Below are positions 1 to 10,248 of a DNA stretch of 64,000 nucleotides, piece by piece (within the stretch, counting starts at the first letter, position 1; every line of letters begins with the position of its first letter). The position numbers were made by a program, and so were the translations under genes. A model generated the notes under the pieces. That model made no database searches. It saw only the letters and a program-made list of their open reading frames with translations, and was not told the DNA's origin. Source of the stretch: Microbacterium galbinum (GTDB lineage Bacteria > Actinomycetota > Actinomycetes > Actinomycetales > Microbacteriaceae); NCBI RefSeq assembly GCF_023091225.1, contig NZ_JAHWXM010000001.1, forward strand, positions 186,001 to 250,000, written 5' to 3'.

Positions 1-992
1 CGGAGTCCGGCGCCGTCCTCGGCGCTGACCCACGGCACGTCTTCGTCGCCGTGCGGCTCGGCATCCGTGCGCCCACCGGCGAGAACGGCCTCTGCGGGGA
101 GCAGACGACGGATCGCCACGCCGGCGACGGACTCGGGATGCTCCTCGAGGAAGGTCGAGTAGATGGCCTCGTCATGCTGCCCGTCGTCGCCGATGAGCAG
201 CCAGCGCACGTGCGGGAACTCGTCGGCGAGCCGACGCAGGTTGGTGAGCTTGTGCTCACGGCCGCTGCGGAACCAGCGGTCGTGCGTGGGGCCCCAGTCG
301 GTGAGGAGCATGGAACCGGCGGGGAAGAGGTGGCGGCTCAGGAAGCGACGGAGCGTCGGCGCGATGTTCCATGCGCCGGTCGACAGGTACACCATCGGAG
401 CGCCGGGGTGCTGGCGCAGCAACTGGTCGAGGAGCACTCCCATGCCGGGCACGGGGATGCGGGCGTGCTCGTCGAGCACGAAGGAGTTCCAGAACGCGAT
501 GAACGGACGCGGCAGAGCGGTCACCATCACGGTGTCGTCGACGTCGGAGACGACCCCGAACGTGGTGGACTCGCCGACGACGAAGGCGGTCGCCTCGACC
601 GGCTCCTGCTCTTCCGTCGACACGCGGAACGTCTGCCATCCGGCGTCGAGATCCGCGTGGATCACGGCGTCCACGACGCCGCCGCGATCGGCGACGACCT
701 GGTGAACCGTGTCGCCGACGTGCACCGAGACCTTCGCGAAGCTCACCGGGATCCCGACGAAGCTTCGCCAGCCGCGGATGCTCGCGAGCTCCCCATCCTT
801 GCCGCGTCGCTGCGGCGGCACGATCAGGACGCGCCCGACGACGCGCACCCAGCCGGGTCCGCCATAGCCCGGGAACGGCACGACCGTCGCGGTGCGACCC
901 CGCTTGCGCGCACGAACTTCACGCCACACATGGAAGCGGTGTTCGAGTCGGGCGAACCAGTGGATCCGGGGCGCCGGGGGTGCGGAAGCCAT
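1..992 (-). CDS. App1/DUF2183-family phosphatase-like protein (3' end outside window)
   Basis: This frame begins with ATG at 992 on the minus strand and stays open to the window edge, so the C-terminus is missing. Residues 150-154 read DVDDT, a HAD-type Asp-rich catalytic loop. Further on come LTDWGPT and IGDDGQHD, which together match the App1/DUF2183 catalytic domain (yeast relatives are phosphatidate phosphatases). The N-terminal ~140 residues look like the beta-rich region common in this family. The start lies 4 nt after the DedA stop, so the two are probably co-transcribed. The physiological substrate in bacteria is not known to me. Confidence 0.8.
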   Translation of the reverse strand, partial: MASAPPAPRIHWFARLEHRFHVWREVRARKRGRTATVVPFPGYGGPGWVRVVGRVLIVPPQRRGKDGELASIRGWRSFVGIPVSFAKVSVHVGDTVHQVVADRGGVVDAVIHADLDAGWQTFRVSTEEQEPVEATAFVVGESTTFGVVSDVDDTVMVTALPRPFIAFWNSFVLDEHARIPVPGMGVLLDQLLRQHPGAPMVYLSTGAWNIAPTLRRFLSRHLFPAGSMLLTDWGPTHDRWFRSGREHKLTNLRRLADEFPHVRWLLIGDDGQHDEAIYSTFLEEHPESVAGVAIRRLLPAEAVLAGGRTDAEPHGDEDVPWVSAEDGAGL

Positions 993-996
993 TGGC

Positions 997-1668
997 TCAG
1001 TCTTTCACGTCCGCCTCGGGTTCCGTGTCGTGGGCCTCGAGGTGGCGGGCTTCCGAGCGCTCGAGGAGCTTCTTGCCGAGGTAGACCACGACGAGGAAGA
1101 CGACGATGATGCCGACGAAGATGTATCCGGCGTAGTGCACGCGATCGACCATCTCGTCGAAGGTCAGCGCGGCGAGAGAGGTGACACTGACGTACGCGAC
1201 CGCCCAGATCACGCAGGCGGGAGCCGTCCACGCCAGGAAACGCCGGTACGAGTAGGCGCTCATGCCGACCGTGAGGGGCACGAGGGAGTGCAGCACGGGC
1301 AGGAATCGCGAGAGGAAGATCGCGATTCCACCGCGGCGTTGCAGATAGCGCTCGGCACGCACCCAGTTCTTCTCGCCGATCCGGCGCCCGAGCCACGACG
1401 TGCGGATGCGGGGGCCGAGCCAGCGACCCAGGGCGAAACCGATGCTCTCGCCGATCAGCGCGCCGATGACGACGGCGATCACCATCGCGGTCGCCTCGAC
1501 CGGACCTCGGACGCCGATCGAGGCCATGATCACGACGGTGTCGCCGGGCACGATGAGTCCGATGAGGACGCTGGTCTCGAGCATGACGGCGACGCCGGCG
1601 ATGAGAGTGCGGGTGACGGGGTCGATCGAACGGATGAATTCGAACAGCCAGGTCAAGAGGTCATCCAC
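997..1668 (-). CDS. DedA-family integral membrane protein
   Basis: The 223-residue protein has an N-terminal hydrophobic stretch followed by VPGDTVVI (about residues 40-47), the FLSRFLPVLHSLVP segment and later membrane spans, which is the DedA/SNARE-associated (VTT) pattern. DedA proteins are membrane scramblases/transporters linked to undecaprenyl-phosphate or lipid recycling. The C-terminus is charged (ends EADVKD). I chose GTG at 1668, which gives MDDLLTWLFEF; the open frame upstream is low-complexity and overlaps pabB on the other strand. It is followed after 4 nt by the App1-like gene, a pairing that suggests lipid metabolism, though that is inference. Confidence 0.85.
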   Translation of the reverse strand: MDDLLTWLFEFIRSIDPVTRTLIAGVAVMLETSVLIGLIVPGDTVVIMASIGVRGPVEATAMVIAVVIGALIGESIGFALGRWLGPRIRTSWLGRRIGEKNWVRAERYLQRRGGIAIFLSRFLPVLHSLVPLTVGMSAYSYRRFLAWTAPACVIWAVAYVSVTSLAALTFDEMVDRVHYAGYIFVGIIVVFLVVVYLGKKLLERSEARHLEAHDTEPEADVKD

Positions 1669-1697
1669 AGCACGAGAATACGGGAGCGGCCAGGTTC

Positions 1698-1703
1698 TAG
1701 GCT
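1698..1703 (+). promoter_or_regulatory. -10 box TAGGCT of pabB, leaderless type
   Basis: TAGGCT ends 6 nt before the GTG start at 1710. At the usual -10-to-+1 distance transcription would begin at or next to the start codon. No Shine-Dalgarno sequence is present. Confidence 0.55.
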
Positions 1704-1709
1704 GACAAG

Positions 1710-3053
1710 GTGCCCCATCGTCCACCCGCTCGTCCCCTTTCCGTCTGGGTCGAGCCCATTGACGTCTTCCGTGTTCTCGACGCCTCGTCGCCGGAGGTGT
1801 TCTGGCTCGACGCGGGTCCCGATACGGCGAACGGGTGGAGCTTCGTCGGTGTCGGCGAACCGTCGGCGCTGCCCGCTGATGTGGCGCTCGGGGAGGTCCG
1901 CGGCGCTCCCGCCGACGGGGGAGCGGCCGACGATGAACGACCGCCGTTCCGCGGCGGATGGGTGGGTTGGCACGACTACGAGACCGGGGCGGCCGCGGCC
2001 GGTGCCCCGACCGACGGCGGCGACGCGGATGACCGGGCGTCGTGGATGCGTGTGCGGCGTTTCGCCGCGTTCGACCATGCGCGTCGGCGGGTGTGGGTGC
2101 AGACCGAGGGAGACTTCGCCGAGTGGGAGTCCTTCGTCGAGGAGGCGGCGGTCGCGGCATCCGCTCTTCCCGACCTGCCGAAGGCGCCGGTCGCCGGTGT
2201 CGTGGCCGAGGCCCGGCACGAACCGGCGGAGTACGCGAGCCTCATCGAGCGCTGCCGTGACCTGATCCGGCAAGGGATCGCGTATCAGCTCTGCCTCACG
2301 ACGCGCTTCTCGGCTTCCGGTGTCGGCGATGCGGTCGCGGTCTACGCGCGACTGCGCGCCGCGACGCCCGCGCACCACGGAGGTTTCGTTCGGATCCAGG
2401 GGCGTGCGCTGCTGAGCGCGAGCCCCGAGCAGTTCCTCCTCGCCGCGGACGGCGTCATCCGCACGCGACCCATCAAGGGCACGCGGCCGCGATCCGCGGA
2501 TCCGATCGAGGATGCCGCTCTCGCCGCCGAGCTCGCCGTCAACCCCAAGGAACGCGCCGAGAACGTCATGATCGTCGACCTCATGCGCAACGATCTCTCC
2601 CGCGTCTGCGTCGCAGGGTCCATCCGCGTGGAGGGGCTGTGGGTCGTGGAGAGCTATCCCGCGGTGCACCAGCTCGTGAGCACGGTCAGCGGCGCGCCGG
2701 CGCCCGGTGCGACCGTCGGTTCACTCCTCGACGCCGCATTCCCCGCGGGCAGCATGACCGGGGCCCCGAAGCTCTCGGCCATGACGCGCCTGCACGCGCT
2801 CGAAGGCGGCCCGCGCGGGATCTACGCCGGATGCTTCGGGTACATCGGAATCGACGGCGCCGTCGATCTCGCGATGGTCATCCGCAGCATCGTGATCGAT
2901 GGCGAGCGGGCGACCGTCGGCGCCGGTGGCGGGATCACCTGGGGATCGGATGCCGCGGCCGAGGTCGCCGAGGTCGCGACCAAAGCGCGTGCGCCGCTCG
3001 CGGCGCTGGGCGCTGTCCTGCCCGGGGCCTGGGGTTCCGATATCCTGAACTGA
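1710..3053 (+). CDS. pabB: Aminodeoxychorismate synthase component I
   Basis: This chorismate-binding enzyme (447 aa) makes 4-amino-4-deoxychorismate for folate synthesis. The C-terminal catalytic domain carries [11 protein letters not shown] (residues 251-261), [20 protein letters not shown] and GSMTGAPK (347-354). The lysine in PIKGT (residue 256) distinguishes PabB from anthranilate synthase TrpE, which has PIAGT. The N-terminal ~165 residues lack an obvious tryptophan-binding LESxD motif, again favouring PabB. The GTG at 1710 is set by the -10 box 6 nt upstream. leuS follows within about 25 nt. No glutaminase (pabA) is seen in the window. Confidence 0.88.
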   Translation: MPHRPPARPLSVWVEPIDVFRVLDASSPEVFWLDAGPDTANGWSFVGVGEPSALPADVALGEVRGAPADGGAADDERPPFRGGWVGWHDYETGAAAAGAPTDGGDADDRASWMRVRRFAAFDHARRRVWVQTEGDFAEWESFVEEAAVAASALPDLPKAPVAGVVAEARHEPAEYASLIERCRDLIRQGIAYQLCLTTRFSASGVGDAVAVYARLRAATPAHHGGFVRIQGRALLSASPEQFLLAADGVIRTRPIKGTRPRSADPIEDAALAAELAVNPKERAENVMIVDLMRNDLSRVCVAGSIRVEGLWVVESYPAVHQLVSTVSGAPAPGATVGSLLDAAFPAGSMTGAPKLSAMTRLHALEGGPRGIYAGCFGYIGIDGAVDLAMVIRSIVIDGERATVGAGGGITWGSDAAAEVAEVATKARAPLAALGAVLPGAWGSDILN

Positions 3054-3078
3054 TCCCGATTTTCCTTTCAGATTGGTC

Positions 3079-5664
3079 GTGCGTTCGTTGTCTGAGAACC
3101 TGTCCACCGCTCCCGCCGAGGACGAGACGTCGTCGGCTCATGCCATCCAGGCCAAGTGGCAGAAGTACTGGGCGGAGAACGAGACGTTCCTCACCGGCGG
3201 TGATGACGACACGCGCCCCCGGCGTTACGTGCTCGCGATGTTCCCGTACCCGTCCGGCGACCTGCACATGGGGCACGCCGAGAACTACCTGTACTCCGAC
3301 ATCGTGGCGCGCTTCTGGCGTCACCGCGGGCACAACGTCCTGAACCCGATCGGGTGGGACTCCTTCGGGCTGCCCGCCGAGAACGCGGCGATCCGTCAGG
3401 GCGCCGACCCGCGCGAGTGGACGTATCAGAACATCGCGCAGCAGAAGGTCGGATTCCAGGCGTACGGCGTCTCGTTCGACTGGTCGCGCGTGCTGCACAC
3501 GTCCGACCCCGAGTACTACCGCTGGAACCAGTGGCTGTTCCTGAAGATGCACGAGCGCGGTCTCGCCTACCGCAAGAAGAGCGCCGTCAACTGGTGCCCC
3601 AACGACCAGACGGTGCTGGCGAACGAGCAGGTCGTCGACGGTCGCTGCGACCGTTGCGGCTACGAGGTCGTCAAGAAGAAGCTGACGCAGTGGTACTTCC
3701 GCATCACCGACTATGCCGATCGTCTGCTCGACGACCTCAACCAGCTCGAGGGCTTCTGGCCGCACAAGGTGCTGCAGATGCAGCGCAACTGGATCGGCCG
3801 CTCGGTCGGCGCCGACGTCGACTTCCGTATCGAGGGCCGTGACGAGCCGGTCACCGTGTTCTCGACACGCCCCGACACGCTGCACGGTGCCACGTTCTTC
3901 GTCGTCGCGCCCGATTCCGACCTGGCCGCTGAGCTGGCGGCGGATGCTCCGGCCGAGGTGCGCGAGCGCTTCCAGACGTACCTCGAAGGGGTGCAGAAGG
4001 AGACCGACATCGCCCGCCAGGCGACGGATCGCCCCAAGACGGGCGTCTTCCTCGAGCGCTACGCGATCAACCCGGTCAACGGCGAGAAGCTGCCGATCTG
4101 GGCTGCCGACTACGTACTGGCCGACTACGGTCACGGTGCGGTCATGGCGGTTCCCGCGCACGACCAGCGCGACCTCGACTTCGCCCGCGCGTTCGACCTG
4201 CCGGTCAAGGTCGTCGTCGATACGACGGCGCCCATCACGGGAGCGATGCCGGTCATCGAGGTCGACGACGAGGGCGTGCCGATCGACACCGGCGCGCTCG
4301 ACGACCAGAACCCCGCGTCGACGGGCATCGCGCTCACGGGTGAGGGGCGTCTGATCAACTCGGGCGAGCTCAACGGCCTGTCGAAGCGCAACGCGATCGC
4401 CCGCGCGATCGAGCAGCTCGAGGCATCGGGCACCGGTCGCGCCGCGAAGAACTACCGTCTGCGCGACTGGCTGATCTCGCGTCAGCGGTTCTGGGGAACG
4501 CCGATCCCGATGCTGCACGCCGAAGACGGCAGCATCATCCCGGTCGCGGAGGACAAGCTGCCGGTTCGTCTGCCGAGCATCGAGGGCCTCGATCTCAAGC
4601 CGAAGGGCACCTCGCCCCTGGGCGGTGCCGAGGGCTGGGTGCGCACGGTCGACCCGGCCACCGGTGAGCCCGTGCTGCGCGACCCCGACACGATGGACAC
4701 CTTCGTCGACAGCTCGTGGTACTTCCTGCGCTTCCTGTCGCCGAACAGCGATCAGGTCGCCTTCGACCCGGCCCAGGCCGCACGATGGGCTCCGGTCGAC
4801 TCCTACATCGGCGGGGTCGAGCACGCGATCCTGCACCTGCTGTACGCACGCTTCATCACGAAGGTGCTGTTCGACATGGGGCTGATCGACTTCACCGAGC
4901 CGTTCTCGAACCTGATCAACCAGGGCATGGTTCTGCTCGACGGCCAGAAGATGTCGAAGAGCAAGGGCAACCTCGTGCTCTTCCAGGAGGAGCTCGACGC
5001 GCACGGCGCCGACGCACTGCGCGTGGGCCTGGCGTTCGCGGGGCCCGTGGAAGACGACAAGGACTGGGCCGACGTCTCGACGACGGGTGCCCAGAAGTTC
5101 CTGTCGCGGGCGCTGCGCATCGCGCGCGAGGTCTCGAGCCCGGTCGACGTCGTCTTCGACGGTGGTGATGCGGCGCTGCGCCGCACGACGCACAAGCTCC
5201 TGTCCGAGGCCCCGGCGCTCGTCGAGCAGACCAAGTTCAACGTGCTCGTCGCCCGCCTGATGGAGCTGGTGAACACCATCCGCAAGACGATCGACAACGG
5301 TGCGAACGGTGCTGCCGACCCGGCGGTGCGCGAAGCCACCGAGACCGTCGCCGTGATGCTCGACCTCATCGCCCCGCACACGGCGGAGGAGATGTGGGAG
5401 ATCCTCGGACACGAGCCCTCCGTGGGTCTCGTCACGTGGCGTTCGGCGAACCCGGCGCTGCTGGTCGAAGACACCATCACCGCCGTCGCGCAGGTCAACG
5501 GCAAGGTGCGCGCTCAGCTCGAGGTCTCCGCACGCATCGGCGAGGCGGAGCTCGAAACTCTCGCCCGCGGCGATGAGCGCGTGATCCGAGCGATCGGTGA
5601 CAAGGAGATCGTCAAGGTCATCGTGCGCGCGCCCAAGATCGTGAGTTTCGTCGTCAAGGGCTGA
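3079..5664 (+). CDS. leuS: Leucyl-tRNA synthetase
   Basis: This is a full-length class I LeuRS (about 860 aa) that charges tRNA-Leu. The HIGH motif appears as HMGH inside [11 protein letters not shown] and the KMSKS motif as [10 protein letters not shown], near residues 63 and 624. Zinc-type cysteines lie in NWCPN and CDRCGY, and a large CP1 editing domain sits between. The start is uncertain: TTG 3073, GTG 3079 and TTG 3088 are all in frame and none has a good Shine-Dalgarno. Conservation probably begins around [11 protein letters not shown]. The gene follows pabB closely, and I see no T-box or leucine leader before it. Confidence 0.93.
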   Translation: MRSLSENLSTAPAEDETSSAHAIQAKWQKYWAENETFLTGGDDDTRPRRYVLAMFPYPSGDLHMGHAENYLYSDIVARFWRHRGHNVLNPIGWDSFGLPAENAAIRQGADPREWTYQNIAQQKVGFQAYGVSFDWSRVLHTSDPEYYRWNQWLFLKMHERGLAYRKKSAVNWCPNDQTVLANEQVVDGRCDRCGYEVVKKKLTQWYFRITDYADRLLDDLNQLEGFWPHKVLQMQRNWIGRSVGADVDFRIEGRDEPVTVFSTRPDTLHGATFFVVAPDSDLAAELAADAPAEVRERFQTYLEGVQKETDIARQATDRPKTGVFLERYAINPVNGEKLPIWAADYVLADYGHGAVMAVPAHDQRDLDFARAFDLPVKVVVDTTAPITGAMPVIEVDDEGVPIDTGALDDQNPASTGIALTGEGRLINSGELNGLSKRNAIARAIEQLEASGTGRAAKNYRLRDWLISRQRFWGTPIPMLHAEDGSIIPVAEDKLPVRLPSIEGLDLKPKGTSPLGGAEGWVRTVDPATGEPVLRDPDTMDTFVDSSWYFLRFLSPNSDQVAFDPAQAARWAPVDSYIGGVEHAILHLLYARFITKVLFDMGLIDFTEPFSNLINQGMVLLDGQKMSKSKGNLVLFQEELDAHGADALRVGLAFAGPVEDDKDWADVSTTGAQKFLSRALRIAREVSSPVDVVFDGGDAALRRTTHKLLSEAPALVEQTKFNVLVARLMELVNTIRKTIDNGANGAADPAVREATETVAVMLDLIAPHTAEEMWEILGHEPSVGLVTWRSANPALLVEDTITAVAQVNGKVRAQLEVSARIGEAELETLARGDERVIRAIGDKEIVKVIVRAPKIVSFVVKG

Positions 5665-5679
5665 TCCGCTCGCTCGATC

Positions 5680-5712
5680 GAGACCGCCGTCCGGATGCCG
5701 GGCGGCGGTCTC
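5680..5712 (+). terminator. Hairpin downstream of leuS
   Basis: GAGACCGCCGTCC and GGGCGGCGGTCTC form a 13-bp stem (one G-U pair) around a 7-nt loop, 15 nt after the leuS stop. There is no T-tract, which is common for actinobacterial terminators. Confidence 0.6.
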
Positions 5713-5807
5713 GGCGTTCCGGCGGGTGTGGTTCTGCACGGCGCGCGATCGGTCGGAGTTATCCACTGCGCGCGGAAAGTGGCGCGGAGAGGCGGAATCG
5801 GGCGGCC

Positions 5808-5813
5808 TAGCGT
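5808..5813 (+). promoter_or_regulatory. -10 box TAGCGT of comEA, leaderless type
   Basis: TAGCGT ends 6 nt before the comEA ATG at 5820. A predicted transcript would start at the ATG. Confidence 0.5.
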
Positions 5814-5819
5814 GGGCGG

Positions 5820-6503
5820 ATGCCGCCGACCGAAGCACTTCCCGACGAAGACCTGCCTGTGGATGCTGCGCTCGTGGATCCTCCGTTTGCGCCCCGGCGC
5901 CTGCGTCTGAGCATCGGAGCGGCGGTCGTGCTCGCCCTCGTCGTGCTCTCGGTCGCGGTCGGGCTCGGGATACTCCGCGGGCAGGCCGCGCCCGTCGAGA
6001 CGGTGTCAATCGGAGACGAGTCGATCGGTGCGACCGATGCCGCGGGAGCAACCGCGCCGGGCGGGGAGCTCTACGTGCACGTCCTCGGCGCCGTCGAGAA
6101 GCCGGGCCTGTACGTGCTCGCGATCGATGCCCGGATCGTCGACGCCCTCGCTGCGGCCGGCGGCACGACCGAGGAGGCCGACCTCGCCGCGATCAACCTC
6201 GCCCGCATCGTGACCGACGGTGAGCAGGTGGTCGTGCCCGTCGTCGGCGCGGGCGCTCTCGTACCGGGTTCCGGGACGACTCCGGGCTCGGGGACGACGA
6301 CTCCGGGCGACGACCGAATCGACCTGAACTCCGCGGATCAGGCGGCGCTCGAGACCCTTCCGCGCATCGGCCCCGCGCTGGCCGAGCGCATCATCTCGTG
6401 GCGCGACGAGAACGGGCGTTTCCAGACCGTCGACGACCTTCTCGCCGTGCCGGGCATCGGCGAGAAGCTGCTCGAGGGTCTGCGCGACGGCGTGCGGGTG
6501 TGA
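5820..6503 (+). CDS. comEA: ComEA-like DNA-binding competence protein
   Basis: The 227-residue protein has one membrane span (about residues 31-53), then an SLBB/soluble ligand-binding domain (ELYVHVLGAVEKPGLYVL, about 83-135). A flexible Gly/Ser/Thr linker follows. The C-terminus holds a helix-hairpin-helix domain starting DRIDLNSADQAALETLPRIGPALAERII. In competent bacteria ComEA binds incoming double-stranded DNA at the membrane. It overlaps comEC by 4 nt, the usual com pair. Whether this organism is naturally competent cannot be judged from two genes. Confidence 0.9.
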   Translation: MPPTEALPDEDLPVDAALVDPPFAPRRLRLSIGAAVVLALVVLSVAVGLGILRGQAAPVETVSIGDESIGATDAAGATAPGGELYVHVLGAVEKPGLYVLAIDARIVDALAAAGGTTEEADLAAINLARIVTDGEQVVVPVVGAGALVPGSGTTPGSGTTTPGDDRIDLNSADQAALETLPRIGPALAERIISWRDENGRFQTVDDLLAVPGIGEKLLEGLRDGVRV

Positions 6504-8833
6504 GGAGACGCGACCTCCGACTGCTGCCGATCGCCGGGGGAGCATGGGCCACGGGGCTGCTGTGCGTGTTCCTCCCGCAGATCGCGGGCGCGGTGGCTGC
6601 CTTCTGCGTGCTGGCCGCTGTCGTCGCCGGGGCAATCGTCGGGCGCTCCCGTGCGCGTGGCGTGGAGCGCGGGGGCCTCATGATCGTGGTGCTCGCGGCG
6701 GCGGCCGCGGTGGCGACGACAGCCTGCCTCGCGATGCCGGCACGCGAGGCGGTTCGTGAGCGAGAGGCGTATGCGGTCGACGTGGTCGCGGACGTGTCGT
6801 CGTCGGCGTCGGTCGGGAAGGACGGGCGTCTCTGGTTCGAGGCGCAGTCGAGCTCCGTCGGTTCGTCGGACGAGAAGGTGGCGGTCTCGGCGCCGGTGCG
6901 CATCGGTATCGAGCCGGACGAGGGCTTCGATCTCGGCGCGACGATCCGAGTGACGGGGCAGATGGAGGCGACGGATGCGGGCGAGCGCGCCACGGTCGTC
7001 GTCTTCGCGAGCGAGGCGGAGATCATGCGCCCGGCGTCGGGGGTCTTCGCTGTGGCCGCAGGTGCGCGCAGCGCGTTCATCGAGCGAGCGACGCGCCTGC
7101 CCGAGCCGGGTGCCGGGTTGCTGCCCGGTCTCGCCGTCGGTGACACCCGGGCGGTCTCCGACGCTCTGAACGACGACATGCGCACGAGCGGCCTCAGCCA
7201 CCTCACGGCCGTCTCCGGCGCCAACTGCGCGATCGTGGTCGCGGCGGCGTTCTGGCTCGTGGCCCTGTGCGGGGGTGGGCGCCGTCTGCGGGTCTTCGTC
7301 GCCGCACTCGCACTGGCGGGGTTCGTGGTGCTGGTGACCCCCGAACCCAGTGTGATCCGCGCGGCGGTGATGGCCGGGGTCGCGATGCTCACGGTGCTCC
7401 TCGGGCGTCCGAGCGCGGGCGCGGGGATGCTCGCGCTGTGCGCGACCGGCATCCTCATCGCCGATCCGTGGCTGGCCGCGACGGCCGGGTTCGCCCTGTC
7501 GGTCGCGGCATCGGGAGCGCTCATCCTGCTGGCGCCTCCGCTCGCGCGCGGGCTCGCGCGGTGGATGCCGCAGCCGCTCGCTCTCGCGATCTCGGTGCCC
7601 CTCGCCGCTCAACTGGCCTGCGGTCCGATCATCGCGCTGTTCGCCGAGCAGCAGTCCCTGGTGGGGATCGCCGCCAACCTGCTCGCCGCTCCCGCGGCGC
7701 CGATCGCGACCGTGATCGGTCTTCTCGCCTGCCTCGCTGCCCCGATCCCGATGCTCGCCGATCTTCTCGCGGCATCCGCCTGGTTGCCGGCCGCGTGGAT
7801 CTCGGTGACCGCGACGGTGAGCGCGCGATTGCCGCTCGCGCAGGCATCCCTGGTTCCCGGCATCGGCAGTGCCGTGCTCGTCGCGGTGCTCAGCGCCGCC
7901 CTGGGGATCATCGTGCGCGGGCGGCGAGGAACGAGCGGGGTCGGCGGCCGCCGAGGCCGGTGGTTCTCCTGGACGTACCGCATCGCGGCGGTGGTGCTCA
8001 TCGTGGCGCTCTCGCTCGGCGGTGCGCATTTCGCTCTGCAGGGGCCGCTCGCGGCGATGGCGGCGCCATCCGGCTGGTCGATCGCGGCGTGCGACGTGGG
8101 GCAGGGGGATGCGCTGCTCGTGCGATCGGAAGGAGAAGTCGCACTGATCGACACCGGTCCGGAGCCGGGCCCGCTCGGCGACTGCCTGCGGTCGCTCGGC
8201 ATCGACCGCATCGACCTCCTCGTGTTGACGCACTTCGATCTCGATCATGTCGGGGGAGCGGACGCCGTGCGCGGACGGGTCGACGCGGTGCTCCACGGAC
8301 CCGTCGTCGAGGCGGAGGAACAGTTGATCCTCGACGGGCTGGGGGCCGGTGGTGCGACTGTCACCGAGGCGACAGCGGGGATGCGCGGCACGCTCGGTGC
8401 ATCGACCTGGCGGGTGCTCTGGCCGCTCCGCGAGTCGGCGGTGTTCCCCTCCGGCAACGACGCGAGTGTCGTGATGGAGGTCTCCGGTGGTGGCGTGCCG
8501 CGCTCGCTCTACCTCGGCGACCTGTCGGCCGAAGCGCAGCGGATGCTCGCGCGCAACGCCCGTCTGGCGGGACCCTACGACGTGGTCAAGGTCGCCCATC
8601 ACGGCAGTGCCGATCAGGATCCCGCGATCTACGAGACGATCCGTCCGGCGATCGCGGTCTTCAGCGCGGGCATCGACAACGACTACGGCCATCCGCGCGC
8701 GGAGACGCTCGACCTGCTCACGGCGGTCGGGGCGCACGTGCTGCGCACCGATCGACAGGGACGCATCCTGCTGGGGATCGACGACGACCGGATCGCGGTC
8801 TGGACGGAATCCGACGTCGGTGCCCGCGAGTAG
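6500..8833 (+). CDS. comEC: ComEC/Rec2 DNA-uptake channel protein
   Basis: This polytopic protein (777 aa from GTG 6500) has N-terminal membrane spans, the ComEC core motif LSHLTAVSGANCAIV, and a C-terminal metallo-beta-lactamase domain. That domain contains DVGQGDALLV, THFDLDHVGG (near residue 577) and AHHGS. It transports single-stranded DNA into the cytoplasm; the MBL domain is thought to degrade the non-transported strand. GTG 6500 overlaps the comEA stop as GTGA; the longer open frame back to 6398 runs inside comEA and is unlikely. Its TAG stop is also the first half of the holA -10 box. Confidence 0.88.
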   Translation: MRRRDLRLLPIAGGAWATGLLCVFLPQIAGAVAAFCVLAAVVAGAIVGRSRARGVERGGLMIVVLAAAAAVATTACLAMPAREAVREREAYAVDVVADVSSSASVGKDGRLWFEAQSSSVGSSDEKVAVSAPVRIGIEPDEGFDLGATIRVTGQMEATDAGERATVVVFASEAEIMRPASGVFAVAAGARSAFIERATRLPEPGAGLLPGLAVGDTRAVSDALNDDMRTSGLSHLTAVSGANCAIVVAAAFWLVALCGGGRRLRVFVAALALAGFVVLVTPEPSVIRAAVMAGVAMLTVLLGRPSAGAGMLALCATGILIADPWLAATAGFALSVAASGALILLAPPLARGLARWMPQPLALAISVPLAAQLACGPIIALFAEQQSLVGIAANLLAAPAAPIATVIGLLACLAAPIPMLADLLAASAWLPAAWISVTATVSARLPLAQASLVPGIGSAVLVAVLSAALGIIVRGRRGTSGVGGRRGRWFSWTYRIAAVVLIVALSLGGAHFALQGPLAAMAAPSGWSIAACDVGQGDALLVRSEGEVALIDTGPEPGPLGDCLRSLGIDRIDLLVLTHFDLDHVGGADAVRGRVDAVLHGPVVEAEEQLILDGLGAGGATVTEATAGMRGTLGASTWRVLWPLRESAVFPSGNDASVVMEVSGGGVPRSLYLGDLSAEAQRMLARNARLAGPYDVVKVAHHGSADQDPAIYETIRPAIAVFSAGIDNDYGHPRAETLDLLTAVGAHVLRTDRQGRILLGIDDDRIAVWTESDVGARE

Positions 8834-8836
8834 GCT
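8831..8836 (+). promoter_or_regulatory. -10 box TAGGCT of holA, sharing the comEC stop codon
   Basis: TAGGCT begins with the TAG stop of comEC and ends 6 nt before the holA ATG at 8843. It fits the leaderless pattern seen elsewhere in the window. Confidence 0.5.
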
Positions 8837-8842
8837 GGATCC

Positions 8843-9883
8843 ATGGCAGCTCCGCGATCCTCTTCCCGCACCGCCGCCAAGCCGTCGAAGATCCCCCAGG
8901 TCTCCTGGCGAGAACCGCGTCCCGCCCCGCTCGTGCTGGTGTCCGGGCCCGAGGAGATCTGCGCCGAGCGTGCGATCGCCGGCATCCGCGACTATCTGCG
9001 CGCGGAGGACCCGGCCCTCGAGGTCAGCGACATCCGGGCCGACGACTACGCACCCGGCACCCTGCTTGCCATGACGTCGCCGTCGCTCTTCGGCGAGCCG
9101 CGGCTCGTGAGGGTCTCGGGCGTCGAGCGCTGCTCCGATGCCTTCCTGCAGGAGGCCGTGTCGTACCTCGACCAGCCGCAGGACGGTGCCACCGTGATCC
9201 TCCGGCACACCGGAGCCAGCGTGCGCGGTAAGAAGCTTCTCGACGCTCTGCGCGCCGGAACGGGGGAGGGCATCGAGATCGCCTGCCCCGCCATCAAGCG
9301 CGACGGTGACCGCGTCGATTTCGCCGCCGGTGAGTTCAAGGCCGCGAAGAAGCGCATCCAGCCCTCGGCGCTGCGGGCGCTCGTCTCGGCCTTCGCCGAC
9401 GACCTCACCGAGCTCGCCGCCGCTTGCCAGCAGCTCATCGGCGATGTCGAGGGCGATGTGACCGACGACATCGTCACCAAGTACTACGGCGGCCGCGTCG
9501 AGGTCTCCGCCTTCGTCGTCGCCGACACGGCGATCGCCGGTCGCTACGGCGAGGCGCTCATCTCGCTGAGGCACGCGCTGTCGTCGGGCGCCGATCCGGT
9601 GCCGATGGTGGCGGCCTTCGCGATGAAGCTGCGCACCATGGCGCGTGTCGCGGGAAACCGGGAACCGAGCCGTCAGCTCGCCCAGCGCCTCGGCATGAAG
9701 GACTGGCAGGTCGATCGTGCACGACGCGATCTCGCCGGGTGGAACGAGCGCTCGCTCGGGCTCGCGATCCAGGCGACGGCACGGGCTGATGCCGAGGTGA
9801 AGGGCGCATCGCGCGACCCGATCTTCGCGCTCGAGCGCATGGTGACGGTCATCGCCACCCGTCGCCCGTTCGGCGAGGAGTAG
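8843..9883 (+). CDS. holA: DNA polymerase III delta subunit
   Basis: The 346-residue protein fits HolA, the clamp-loader subunit that opens the beta sliding clamp. It has the family pattern APLVLVSGPEEICAERAIAGI near the N-terminus, a RecA-like domain, and the C-terminal collar region (ALISLRHALSSGADPVPMVAAFAMKLRTMARV). Residues 1-30 are a basic, low-complexity extension. The start is fixed by the -10 box just upstream. The comEA-comEC-holA-(rpsT) order is widespread in Actinobacteria, which supports the call. Confidence 0.9.
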   Translation: MAAPRSSSRTAAKPSKIPQVSWREPRPAPLVLVSGPEEICAERAIAGIRDYLRAEDPALEVSDIRADDYAPGTLLAMTSPSLFGEPRLVRVSGVERCSDAFLQEAVSYLDQPQDGATVILRHTGASVRGKKLLDALRAGTGEGIEIACPAIKRDGDRVDFAAGEFKAAKKRIQPSALRALVSAFADDLTELAAACQQLIGDVEGDVTDDIVTKYYGGRVEVSAFVVADTAIAGRYGEALISLRHALSSGADPVPMVAAFAMKLRTMARVAGNREPSRQLAQRLGMKDWQVDRARRDLAGWNERSLGLAIQATARADAEVKGASRDPIFALERMVTVIATRRPFGEE

Positions 9884-9941
9884 TCCGCCACTCCGCTCCG
9901 TCGCCTCAGGGGAGAAGCCTGCACGCGTCACCGACACGAAG

Positions 9942-9971
9942 AAGGCCCGCCCCGCGAACGGGACGGGCCTT
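9942..9971. terminator. Bidirectional terminator between holA and rpsT
   Basis: AAGGCCCGCCCCG pairs with CGGGACGGGCCTT (13-bp arms, one mismatch, 4-nt loop). A short T-run follows on the plus strand and its complement on the minus strand. It lies between two convergent genes. Confidence 0.75.
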
Positions 9972-9987
9972 TCTCAGCGGTGCTGGC

Positions 9988-10248
9988 TCAGAGAGCGGCG
10001 ACCGACTTGGCGATGGCCGACTTGCGGTTCGACGCCTGGTTCTTGTGCAGGACACCCTTGCTGACGGCCTTGTCGAGCTTGACGGCGGCCTTCTTGAGGG
10101 TGGCCTCGGCGGCTGCCTTGTCGCCTGCGGCGACGGCTGCCTTGGTCTGACGAACGAGGGTCTTGAGCTCGCTCTTCACGGCCTTGTTGCGCTCGTGAGC
10201 CTTCTCGTTGGTCTTGTTGCGCTTGATCTGCGACTTGATGTTTGCCAC
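9988..10248 (-). CDS. rpsT: 30S ribosomal protein S20
   Basis: The 86-residue, lysine/alanine-rich protein beginning [20 protein letters not shown] is S20, a primary 16S rRNA-binding protein. GTG at 10248 gives the usual S20 length; the frame stays open upstream to 10479 but that part has no S20 similarity. An AGAAAG Shine-Dalgarno lies about 9 nt before the start. It converges on holA across a shared hairpin. The 255-bp gap to the next gene holds the divergent promoters of rpsT and the beta-glucosidase gene. Confidence 0.95.
   Translation of the reverse strand: MANIKSQIKRNKTNEKAHERNKAVKSELKTLVRQTKAAVAAGDKAAAEATLKKAAVKLDKAVSKGVLHKNQASNRKSAIAKSVAAL

Noticed and set aside
2935..6051. Very long open frame on the minus strand opposite pabB and leuS
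   Set aside because: High-GC coding DNA leaves the antisense frames open. The product is Arg/Asp/His-rich with no recognisable domain, while the plus strand encodes pabB, leuS and part of comEA.
6338..9937. 1199-codon open frame on the minus strand opposite comEC and holA
   Set aside because: Same compositional shadow. It has no domain or start signal and spans the whole of two clear plus-strand genes.
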